Positions 13,548 through 20,594 of a stretch of 20,594 nt of DNA are shown here, piece by piece. The notes below the pieces were generated by a model. The model ran no database searches and had not been told where the DNA came from. It saw only the letters and a list, made by a program, of their open reading frames with translations. The stretch spans positions 1 to 20,594 of the forward strand of contig CAWHBM010000005.1 of NCBI GenBank assembly GCA_963827725.1, read 5' to 3'. The position numbers and the translations under genes were made by a program. The stretch comes from VAXT01 sp963827725. Its GTDB lineage: Bacteria; Actinomycetota; Thermoleophilia; Gaiellales; Gaiellaceae. Positions within the stretch are counted from its first letter, which is position 1, and each line of letters starts with the position of its first letter.

Positions 13548-14731
13548 CAGCGCGCGGGCATGAGGTTGCCGGAGCGGATTTCTTCCTTCGCCGCAAGTGG
13601 GTGGAGGAGATGGGATCGTGGAGCGCGATACCGATCTCCTCGTTCCCAGAACGCCTGGAAGCGTTCCAGGAGCGCTTCGGCACCCGGCTGACCTTCTGGG
13701 AGGGGGACCTCCGCGACTACCAGTTCGTCGAGGAGATCTTCCGCGATTTCGAGCCGGAGGCGGTCGTCCACCTGGGGGAGTGCCCCTCGGCACCGTACTC
13801 GATGGTGGATCGCGATCACGCCGTTTTCGTGCAGACGAACAACATCATCACGACCTTCAATCTGCTCTTCGCGATCCGCAGTGTCACGCCGGAGGCTCAT
13901 CTCCTCAAGCTCGGCACGATGGGTGAGTACGGCACGCCGAACGTCGACATTCCGGAGGGCTTCTTCGAAATCGACTACAAGGGAAGATCGGATCGGCTTC
14001 CGTTTCCGCGTCAGGCGGGCTCCTGGTACCACTGGAGCAAGGTCCACGGATCGAACAACATCATGTTCGCTTGCAGGATCTCGGGCCTCCGGGCGACGGA
14101 CGTCATGCAGGGAGTCGTCTTCGGGACGCGCATCGACGGGCGGCCGGACGACGAGCGCTTGCGAACGCGCCTCGACTTCGACGAGGCGTTCGGAACCGCG
14201 ATCAACAGATTCTGCTGCGAAGCGGTTGTCGGCCATCCGCTCACGCCCTTCGGGAAGGGGCATCAGAAGCGGGGGTTTCTCCCGCTGCAGGATTCGATGC
14301 AGTGTCTCCGGCTCGCCCTCGAGAACCCACCGCCGGCCGGGGAGTACCGAGTCTTCAACCAGTTCGACGAGGTCTATGACCTCACGGAGCTTGCTTTGAA
14401 GGTGCAGCGCGTCGCGGTCGAGCTCGGATTGCCGGTCGAGGTGCACAACCTTGAGAATCCGCGGCAGGAGCTCGAGGATCACTTCTACAACCCCGAGCAC
14501 CAGCACCTCCTCGACCTCGGATACACGCCTGCACGCGATGTTGAGGGGGAGATACGGCTCATGCTCGAGGATCTGCTCCGGCACCGCGATCGCATCGAGG
14601 CGAAGATCGACGTCCTCATCCCGGACGTCCGCTGGGATGGGACGCGGGGGAAGGTGGAATTTCTCGCTGACGCTCACGATCCAGAGCCCAGAGCGGTGGC
14701 CGGGGCAGTCTCTACTCGGTGGCCGAGATGA
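13487..14731 (+). CDS. sqdB: UDP-sulfoquinovose synthase (SQD1/SqdB-like)
   Basis: An extended short-chain dehydrogenase/epimerase of 414 residues. SQD1 enzymes convert UDP-glucose plus sulfite to UDP-sulfoquinovose with bound NAD+. The NAD motif reads GVDGYLGW (7-14), as in plant SQD1. The catalytic set is in register: Thr144 in KLGTMGEYGTPNVDI, and Tyr181/Lys185 in SWYHWSKVHGSNNI, against Thr145, Tyr182 and Lys186 of Arabidopsis SQD1. Further hallmarks are PYSMVDR, VFVQTNNI, NQGV-like MQGVVFGTR, FGTAINRFCCEAVVGHPLT and VFNQFDE. This is far closer to SQD1 than to a generic epimerase. It starts after AGGAGGAGGGGC. It is usually partnered with a sulfolipid synthase (SqdX/SQD2), but none is in the window; the neighbours are a Rieske protein and a polysaccharide synthase. 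Confidence 0.9.
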   Translation: MRIFIAGVDGYLGWSFAQHLAARGHEVAGADFFLRRKWVEEMGSWSAIPISSFPERLEAFQERFGTRLTFWEGDLRDYQFVEEIFRDFEPEAVVHLGECPSAPYSMVDRDHAVFVQTNNIITTFNLLFAIRSVTPEAHLLKLGTMGEYGTPNVDIPEGFFEIDYKGRSDRLPFPRQAGSWYHWSKVHGSNNIMFACRISGLRATDVMQGVVFGTRIDGRPDDERLRTRLDFDEAFGTAINRFCCEAVVGHPLTPFGKGHQKRGFLPLQDSMQCLRLALENPPPAGEYRVFNQFDEVYDLTELALKVQRVAVELGLPVEVHNLENPRQELEDHFYNPEHQHLLDLGYTPARDVEGEIRLMLEDLLRHRDRIEAKIDVLIPDVRWDGTRGKVEFLADAHDPEPRAVAGAVSTRWPR

Positions 14732-16290
14732 GGATCACGTTCCTCGGTCACGCCGGCTTTTGCGTCGAGACGTCGCGGGCGATTGTCATCACCGACCCCT
14801 GGCTCTCGCCAAGCGGTGCCTTCGATTCCGCATGGTTCCAGTATCCGCGGAATCATCACCTCGCTGCCTACGTTCAGGACAGGCTCGCCGATACGCGAAA
14901 GGAACGGTTCGTCTACGTCAGTCACGAGCACAAGGATCACTTCGATCCGGCCTTCCTGGAGAGCCTGCGCTGCCGGGACTTCACCGTCGTCATCGCCGAC
15001 TTCCGGCGCGCCTATTTGAGATCGGCGTTCGCGGAGTATCGGTGCAAGAACGTCGTCGCCTGCGGCGAAGGGCAAGAGGTCGAGATCCCAGGAGGAGTGC
15101 TGAAGCTCTACCTGGACGACTCCGAGCTGAACCGCGACTCGGCGATCTTGATCAAGGCAGACGGGAGCTCCTTCCTCAATCTCAACGACTGTCGGATCTT
15201 CGACGCGATTCCAACGATCGCGCGCGAGGAAGGGCCGATCGATGTCTTCACCTGCCAGTTCTCAGGTGCTGGCTGGCACCCCACCTGCTACGAGTACTCG
15301 CAGGAAACGTACGAGACGATCTCCAGAAAGAAGATGATCGCCAAGTTCCACAGCGTTGCCAAGGCGATCAGCACGATCGCTCCTCGGATGTTCGTGCCGT
15401 CTGCGGGACCGCCGTGCTTCCTCGACCCGGTGCTCTCCCACCTCAACTTCGAGGCCGTGAACATCTTCCCGCGCTCCGCGAAGCTCCTCGACTTCCTTCG
15501 GCCCCGACTGAAGACGGTCGACACGGCGCTTCTCGAGCTGATGCCGGCTGACGTCCTCGACGTGGAAACGGGGACAATCGCCTTCGAGACGAAGGATCGG
15601 GTCAGCGAGGAGACCCTCCGGCCGTACATCAGTGCCTACTCAGCGTCGTACGAGGGGCTCTTCCTCGAACGGCAGCGCCAGTATCAGGGCCAGGACGGCG
15701 GCGTCGCGGTCCTCGGGCGGCTCCAAGGCGCGCTCGAGGAGAAGCTGAGCTTTCTCACTCTGCACGATCGAGTGCAGACACCCCTCTACTTCTGTCTCGA
15801 CGATGTTCCGGATCGGATGCTCAGGGTCGACTTCCCTGCAAAGCGGGTGAATTTTGCGAGTCAGATCGAGGACGAGAATCAGTACTCGATCACGGCTCCG
15901 TCCTGGGAGGTCGCCCGGGTGCTCGACGAGAAGATCACGTGGGACGACTTCTCTCTGACCTTTCGGATGCGGCTCAACCGCGAGCCGGACATTCATCAGA
16001 CCGTCCTCCAGGGCTTCCTCCGACTCGAGCCCGAGGACATGAACTGGTTCTGCTCGAAGCTGCTCAACATCGAGAACAACCAGGAGAGGATCGTCGTCGA
16101 AGCGGCTGGAAAGCGATACGCTATAGACCGCTACTGCCCCCACCAGGGAGGGGATCTGAGTCAGGGGTGGATCGAGAACGGGCGGTTCCTCACTTGCGTC
16201 CGGCACCAGTGGCAGTTTGACCTCGAGCAGGAAGGGAACGCACTCCAGAACGAAGGGAGCATTCACGCGGTCTGCCTCGACGACGACTGA
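14728..16290 (+). CDS. MBL-fold protein with C-terminal Rieske [2Fe-2S] domain
   Basis: A 520-residue two-domain protein. The N-terminal metallo-beta-lactamase fold begins MRITFLGHAGFCVET and TDPWLSP and carries the metal motif HEHKDH (66-71), like UlaG/NAPE-PLD-type lactonases and the C-terminal half of CMP-Neu5Ac hydroxylase (CMAH). A middle region of about 200 residues resembles no domain I can name. The C-terminus is a Rieske cluster site: Cys470-Pro-His472 and Cys490-x2-His493 (CPHQGG ... CVRHQW). In CMAH the Rieske domain comes first, so the order here is reversed. The role is perhaps hydroxylation or oxidation of a nucleotide sugar, fed by an unlinked reductase; this is inference. The ATG overlaps the sqdB stop (ATGA); a GTG at 14719 is an alternative. 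Confidence 0.85.
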   Translation: MRITFLGHAGFCVETSRAIVITDPWLSPSGAFDSAWFQYPRNHHLAAYVQDRLADTRKERFVYVSHEHKDHFDPAFLESLRCRDFTVVIADFRRAYLRSAFAEYRCKNVVACGEGQEVEIPGGVLKLYLDDSELNRDSAILIKADGSSFLNLNDCRIFDAIPTIAREEGPIDVFTCQFSGAGWHPTCYEYSQETYETISRKKMIAKFHSVAKAISTIAPRMFVPSAGPPCFLDPVLSHLNFEAVNIFPRSAKLLDFLRPRLKTVDTALLELMPADVLDVETGTIAFETKDRVSEETLRPYISAYSASYEGLFLERQRQYQGQDGGVAVLGRLQGALEEKLSFLTLHDRVQTPLYFCLDDVPDRMLRVDFPAKRVNFASQIEDENQYSITAPSWEVARVLDEKITWDDFSLTFRMRLNREPDIHQTVLQGFLRLEPEDMNWFCSKLLNIENNQERIVVEAAGKRYAIDRYCPHQGGDLSQGWIENGRFLTCVRHQWQFDLEQEGNALQNEGSIHAVCLDDD

Positions 16291-18982
16291 GGCCACTCCC
16301 CACCGCGGAGGCCACGCGCGACCGCGGCTGCTCGTCTGCGTAGGCGTGGCGGCGGCATTCGGGCTCGCGGCTGCCTCGAGCGCGCTGCCTTCGGCTCACG
16401 GCGACCCGCCGAGCCCGGTCTCACGAGTCCCCGCTGCCGAGGCCCTCCCTCCGACGAGCGCCGAGCCGGCATCGGACGCCCAGGGGGCTCCGGCCCCCGG
16501 GTCCGACGATACCGCCGCGCCCGACGAGCCAGGGGCATCTGGATCCATCCTCGTTGCCGGTCTCGTCTTGACCCTCGTCGGCATTGCGCTCGCAGCCCTC
16601 GCGCTGCGAGCGCGCGCGGCAGAACGCCGGCTTCCGTCGGGCTCGACCACCGCCGGCGAGCCGAGCCGAGCACGTTCGGGCGCCCGGAGCGGCGGCCTGA
16701 GTCGTGTTCTGACGCTGCGTTCGTCGGAGGTCGGGCTGGAAGAAGTGACGGGCTCCGCGAGCGAGACCGTCGATGACGATATCGACAGCATTCTCGAGCG
16801 AGTCGTCGAGCAGGCTGAGGAGCAACAGGCCCTGCCGAAAGCCGACCTGGAGCGATTGCTCGCCCTTGTGGTGGAGGTTGCCGACGACCAACTCACCCCG
16901 CCGAACTCCGACATCGATCGATTGGTGGGTCGCATCGTGCTCGCGGCCGAGGAGCGATCGAGATTCTCGAACGGTGAGCCGCCGAGTGGCGAAGTCGAGG
17001 GGCCGAACCGCGGCGCCTCGGCGAGCTTCGCGGCATCCGACGGTTGGCAGGGACTCGGTTCGTGGAGCGAGCGGCTCGTGCTCCGCCGTACGCCGCCGCA
17101 GGCGGAGGATCTCGCTCCTCACTACGTCTCGGCCGACTCGGCGCCGATCGGTTTCGCCGTCACGCGACCGGCGTGGCTTACGCCGGTCGTGCTGGTTCTG
17201 TTCGCCGGCGCCTGTGCAGCGATCGTGGTCGGGATTGAGACGCTGACCTCGTGGTACGCGGAGGTCGTGGCTCAGCTCGCTCTCATGCCCGATGAGAACC
17301 TCCTCATTCGAGGCGGCTCCATCGCGTTTCGGCCGTTCTTCCTGGCGCTGATCCTCATCCTCGCGTTGTTCGCGGTCGGCTCGCCGACCCAGCGTCTCAA
17401 GTTCTTCCTCTTCTCCGCGTCGCTCTACGTGGGGAGCGTGCTCGTGATCGACATCCTCCTCGCGCGAGCGGCCGAGGCCGCGTGGCTACCGGCGCCCTTC
17501 TCGCCGGTCGGGGGGATCGCCGCCGGGGTTGCCGGACTGCTCGCGATCGTCATCTCGATCTTCGCGCGCTACCGGCTCCCCGGCGGCGTCAAGGTTTCTC
17601 GCCAGATCCCCGCTTCGAGTGGGCTGATCCTGATGCTGGCCGCGTGCCTCGTGACGGCGCTCGCCGCGACGATGCTGTTCGCCTGGGCGCAGAGGGAGTA
17701 TTTCCCGGACCTGCACCTCCGCTTCATCGGCGGGCTCGACTCGGAGCTCGTCATCTTTCTCCTCGCGCTCGTCGGCCTCCTCTACCTCGCGGCGGCGCTC
17801 GAGCGAGACAAGAAGCCAACAGCCGGGCCGACGCTCTCGGTCGCATTCCTGATTCCCGCCTTCAACGAGGCGCACGAGATCGCCGCCACGATCCGGTCGA
17901 TCGACGAAGCGGCCGCGAACTACGAAGGCCGGTGCAAGCTGTACGTGGTCGACAACGGCTCACGCGACGGGACGTCCGAGGCCGCGGCGGAGGCGATTGG
18001 GAAATCCCGGGCTCTCGAGGGCATCGTTCTCCGCTGCTGGGCGCCGGGGAAATCGCACGCGCTCAACCTCGGTCTCTCATTCGTCATCGAGGACGTCGTG
18101 GTCCGCATCGACGCGGACACGCTCGTGTCGCCGACGCTTCTCCAGAACATCGTCCCCTGGTACTGGGACCCCTCGGTCGGAGGCGTGAGCGGCCTCCCGC
18201 TGCCGAAGCGCTCCACGACCCCACGCTGGCTCTACCCCCTTCGCTCGATCGAGGTCCACTACGGCGCGGCGTTTCTGCGGGTCGCTCAGACGGCGGCGGA
18301 CGGGGTGATGGTGATGCCCGGACTGATCGCCTCCTACCGCCGCCGGGTCATCCAGGAGCTGGGTGGTTTCGCCGAGAGGATCAACGGCGAGGACGCGGAC
18401 ATCACTATGCGAATCGGCCGGCTGGGCTACCGGATCATTACCGACCCAGCCGTCGAGGTGTACACCGAGGTCCCTGCCGATCTCGGTCACCTGCGCGAGC
18501 AGCGGCAGAGGTGGACTCGTGGCCTCTTTCACATGGCCGGTCGGAACATGTCGATGATCTGGATGCGTCAGGGAGCCCGCGGCGTCTGGATTCTGCCCTG
18601 GTCGATCTTCAACGGCTCGCGCCGCTCCCTTATGATCCCGATACTCATCTGCGCGCTAACGGTCGAGTTGCTCGATGCGAGCGTCCTCTCGCTGCGGGAG
18701 ATCTCGGTCATAGCCGGCTTCATCGTCGGTCTGCAGCTGATCGTCATCGCAGCGATCCTGATCGCGCACCGGAGATTTAGCGTGCTGCCCTTCGTGCCCG
18801 CCTACCTCATCTTCCGGATGTTCAGGGCCTACGTCGCATTCGAGACGCTCCTCACGCTCCGCTTGAAGCCCGAAGCTCGGGAGTCTCGCGCCGCGCTCCG
18901 AAGAGCCTCCCGTCGTCTGCGGGTCTGGCTCGCCGTCGAGGAGCCCGAAAGCGCCTCGAAGCTCGCGAGGTCCGCCCGATGA
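16217..18982 (+). CDS. Membrane GT2 polysaccharide synthase (CslA-like) with long N-terminal extension
   Basis: Up to 921 residues. A synthase-type family 2 glycosyltransferase (about 539-770) has LIPAFNE, DAD (632-634), GEDAD (724-728) and QRQRW (762-766), the D,DxD,D,QxxRW set of cellulose, chitin and hyaluronan synthases, so it should polymerise a nucleotide sugar and thread the chain across the membrane. Membrane segments: about 38-60, 109-131, six between 320 and 530, and three after the catalytic domain (about 805, 829, 856). A Pro/Ala/Ser-rich linker (61-108) precedes the second. Residues 188-253 hold three exact-period 22-residue helical repeats. The start is uncertain: TTG 16217 overlaps the previous gene by 74 bases without a ribosome-binding site, and GTG 16346 would cut into the first membrane segment. 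Confidence 0.88.
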   Translation: MTSSRKGTHSRTKGAFTRSASTTTEATPHRGGHARPRLLVCVGVAAAFGLAAASSALPSAHGDPPSPVSRVPAAEALPPTSAEPASDAQGAPAPGSDDTAAPDEPGASGSILVAGLVLTLVGIALAALALRARAAERRLPSGSTTAGEPSRARSGARSGGLSRVLTLRSSEVGLEEVTGSASETVDDDIDSILERVVEQAEEQQALPKADLERLLALVVEVADDQLTPPNSDIDRLVGRIVLAAEERSRFSNGEPPSGEVEGPNRGASASFAASDGWQGLGSWSERLVLRRTPPQAEDLAPHYVSADSAPIGFAVTRPAWLTPVVLVLFAGACAAIVVGIETLTSWYAEVVAQLALMPDENLLIRGGSIAFRPFFLALILILALFAVGSPTQRLKFFLFSASLYVGSVLVIDILLARAAEAAWLPAPFSPVGGIAAGVAGLLAIVISIFARYRLPGGVKVSRQIPASSGLILMLAACLVTALAATMLFAWAQREYFPDLHLRFIGGLDSELVIFLLALVGLLYLAAALERDKKPTAGPTLSVAFLIPAFNEAHEIAATIRSIDEAAANYEGRCKLYVVDNGSRDGTSEAAAEAIGKSRALEGIVLRCWAPGKSHALNLGLSFVIEDVVVRIDADTLVSPTLLQNIVPWYWDPSVGGVSGLPLPKRSTTPRWLYPLRSIEVHYGAAFLRVAQTAADGVMVMPGLIASYRRRVIQELGGFAERINGEDADITMRIGRLGYRIITDPAVEVYTEVPADLGHLREQRQRWTRGLFHMAGRNMSMIWMRQGARGVWILPWSIFNGSRRSLMIPILICALTVELLDASVLSLREISVIAGFIVGLQLIVIAAILIAHRRFSVLPFVPAYLIFRMFRAYVAFETLLTLRLKPEARESRAALRRASRRLRVWLAVEEPESASKLARSAR

Positions 18983-19062
18983 GCGTCGGCCTGCAACTCG
19001 TCGCCGGGACAGTCGTGATCGTCGTGTTCAGCGTGCTTCTCGCACTTGCCGTCAACCTCTAG
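18979..19062 (+). CDS. 27-residue single-span membrane peptide
   Basis: ATG 18979 overlaps the synthase stop (ATGA). The frame encodes a 27-residue peptide, nearly all hydrophobic: a short MSVGLQ head, then VAGTVVIVVFSVLLALAV, ending NL. It fills almost the entire gap between the synthase and the oxidase gene, whose ATG is only 12 bases further on. The coupling, position and clean membrane-span composition argue for a real small membrane protein, perhaps a synthase subunit like the small helices of other polysaccharide synthases (inference). No family is recognised. Confidence 0.6.
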   Translation: MSVGLQLVAGTVVIVVFSVLLALAVNL

Positions 19063-19074
19063 GGGAGGCCCCGG

Positions 19075-20594
19075 ATGCTCCGAACGTTCCCGAATCTCAG
19101 GTGGCTTGTGACCGCCGTGCTCGCCGCCGTGGTCGCAGCCGGGGGGACGGCGGAGGCCGAGGGCCAATCTGCTCTGCACCATGGCACGCACACGACTGAA
19201 ACCACGCTCGCCCCTGCTGCCGTGCAGGCAGCCGCCGTCGCGGTTGCCGACCCAGCCGTGACAGGCGAGTGGACCGCACCGTTCACCATTCCGGCCAAAG
19301 GCATCCACGCCACGGTGCTCCCGACCGGCCAGGTTCTCTGGTTCTCGTACCCCGTCGCCCAGGTCGGGAGCGACGTCTGGCTGTGGAATCCACAAACCGG
19401 GTCGACGACAAACGCAAGCCTGACGATCCAGAGGGATGTCTTCTGCGTGGCTCAGTCGTTCCTCCCCGACGGGCGCATCTTCATGACGGGCGGTCATCTC
19501 TACGGCGCCGGGTACGGGTTCGGGGTCAATGACACCGACTTCTTCCACCCTTCGTCCCACACGTGGACGGAGGGTCCCGACCTTTCTGTCGAACGCTGGT
19601 ACCCGACCAACGTCGAGCTCGGCAACGGGAAGATTCTCATCTTCGGCGGGCAGAAGGACAACCAGACGACGTCGGACACCGTCGAGTCCTATGACCCGGC
19701 GACGAACGCGCTCACAACACTCCCGGCGAGCGCCACGAAGAAGGTGAACTCCTACCCGCGGCTCCACCTCCTGCCGAGCGGAAAGATCTCGTTCACGAAC
19801 CAGCGGCGGACGCAGATCTTCAATCCCTCGACGAACACGTGGTCAGCCGGTGCGGTAATGAACTTTGGGGGCCGCGGCGTCTCCGATCACTCGGTGCTCC
19901 TCCCTGGCCTCACGAAGGTGCTGGAGTTCGGAGGCAAGGCCTCGGGCGCGCCCTCCGCCACCAACACCGCCGAGATCATCGATTTCGCGGCGCCGAGCCC
20001 ACAGTGGCGGAGCACGGCGCCGATGAGCTTCCCCCGCATGTACGGGAACCCTGTGGTTCTGCCGGACGGGAACGTGCTCATGATCGGCGGCGGGCGCGGG
20101 CCGGGAATCTACGACAACCCCGTCAAGGAAGCCGAGCTCTTCGACCCGGTCGCGGAGACGTGGACGACGATGGCGCCGCAGGTCGCTCCTCGGATCTACC
20201 ACTCCACTGCAGTGCTCCTCCCCGACGGACGCGTGGTCTCCGCCGGGCAGGACAAGGGCACGCTCCAGTTCACCGCCGAGATCTACTCGCCGCCCTATCT
20301 CTTCCAGGGCCCGCGCCCGCAGATCGCGTCGGCCCCCGCCACAGTTGGGTACGGCGAGAGCTTCACGATCTCGACGCCGGACGCCTCCTCGATCCAGCGG
20401 GTTGCGCTCGTGCGGCCCGACTCGGTGACGCATTCGGTCAACTTCGACCAGCGCTACGTCGACCTGCCCTTCTCTGTCGGCCCGGGAAGCATCTCGGCGA
20501 CGTCCCCTCCCACTGCCAACCACGCGCCCCCGGGGCCGTACATGCTCTTCGTCGTCTCCTCCTCGGGGGTGCCCTCGATCGCGTCCTGGGTCAT
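19075..20594 (+). CDS. Galactose oxidase-like copper radical oxidase (GlxA/AA5 type), 3' partial
   Basis: 506 residues are visible and the frame is open at the window edge. A signal peptide or anchor (about 10-28, LVTAVLAAVVAAGGTAEA) leads to a Kelch-type seven-bladed propeller (repeated LPDGRxxxxGG) and the start of the DUF1929 immunoglobulin-like domain. All galactose-oxidase copper/radical residues are in context: Cys124 (DVFCVAQ) and Tyr176 (RWYPTN), which form the thioether cofactor, Tyr375-His376 (RIYHST), and His453 (SVTHSVN). The second-shell Trp290 of fungal galactose oxidase appears to be absent (GGQK at 191-194). It likely oxidises a glycan primary alcohol to an aldehyde, making H2O2. 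GGGGAGG precedes ATG 19075. Streptomyces GlxA is encoded beside the synthase CslA, as here. Confidence 0.92.
   Translation, partial: MLRTFPNLRWLVTAVLAAVVAAGGTAEAEGQSALHHGTHTTETTLAPAAVQAAAVAVADPAVTGEWTAPFTIPAKGIHATVLPTGQVLWFSYPVAQVGSDVWLWNPQTGSTTNASLTIQRDVFCVAQSFLPDGRIFMTGGHLYGAGYGFGVNDTDFFHPSSHTWTEGPDLSVERWYPTNVELGNGKILIFGGQKDNQTTSDTVESYDPATNALTTLPASATKKVNSYPRLHLLPSGKISFTNQRRTQIFNPSTNTWSAGAVMNFGGRGVSDHSVLLPGLTKVLEFGGKASGAPSATNTAEIIDFAAPSPQWRSTAPMSFPRMYGNPVVLPDGNVLMIGGGRGPGIYDNPVKEAELFDPVAETWTTMAPQVAPRIYHSTAVLLPDGRVVSAGQDKGTLQFTAEIYSPPYLFQGPRPQIASAPATVGYGESFTISTPDASSIQRVALVRPDSVTHSVNFDQRYVDLPFSVGPGSISATSPPTANHAPPGPYMLFVVSSSGVPSIASWV

Noticed and set aside
17482..18780. 432-residue + strand frame inside the synthase gene
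   Set aside because: An alternate frame of the GT2 gene, Arg/Ala/Pro-rich, no domain; the GT2 motifs are all in the other frame.
1..20594. CRISPR arrays, rRNA, insertion-sequence transposases, prophage genes
   Set aside because: Looked for regular direct repeats, rRNA-like sequence and transposase or integrase motifs; none seen.

Overview
The window is a dense, GC-rich stretch of bacterial chromosome with GTG/TTG starts, stop/start overlaps and many short, nearly leaderless upstream regions. This fits a high-GC actinomycete-like bacterium; Thermoleophilia (Gaiellales/Solirubrobacterales) is my best guess, but that is inference from style and gene content, not a proven placement. No gene-free stretch exceeds about 300 bases.

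Positions 1-5562 hold ordinary functions on the + strand: the tail of an unidentified gene, an M55 D-aminopeptidase, a small inverted-repeat element (950-1085), a UvrD/PcrA helicase, an Eis-like acetyltransferase, an exported M23 peptidase and a RibD-C/dihydrofolate-reductase-like enzyme.

Positions 5575-10043 form one tightly packed operon behind a clear promoter: a citrate synthase/citryl-CoA lyase-like protein, a PaaK-like acyl-CoA ligase, a VOC (glyoxalase-fold) protein, a glutathione S-transferase broken by a one-base frameshift in this sequence, and a short MetE-like zinc methyl/alkyl-transferase. It looks like a catabolic pathway for an unknown acid or thiol conjugate. A convergent GNAT gene closes the block.

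Positions 10736-13291 are an accessory-looking patch: small unidentified proteins, a tRNA-Val(GAC) gene with its terminator, a GFA-family zinc protein, then a decayed second copy of the tRNA 3' half with its own terminator, followed by an N-terminally truncated gene. The repeated tRNA end looks like an integration scar.

Positions 13298-20594 are the most interesting part. A promoter and a leader with three copies of a ribosome-binding-site motif precede a five-gene, translationally coupled operon: a UDP-sulfoquinovose synthase (SQD1/SqdB-like), a metallo-beta-lactamase-fold protein with a C-terminal Rieske domain, a large synthase-type membrane glycosyltransferase (GT2, DxD and QxxRW) carrying a novel-looking 22-residue triple repeat, a 27-residue membrane peptide, and an exported galactose-oxidase-like copper radical oxidase that runs off the window. 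The last large pair resembles the CslA-GlxA pair of Streptomyces. Together with the sulfosugar-nucleotide enzyme and the Rieske protein it suggests an undescribed system making and oxidising an extracellular, possibly sulfonated, polysaccharide.
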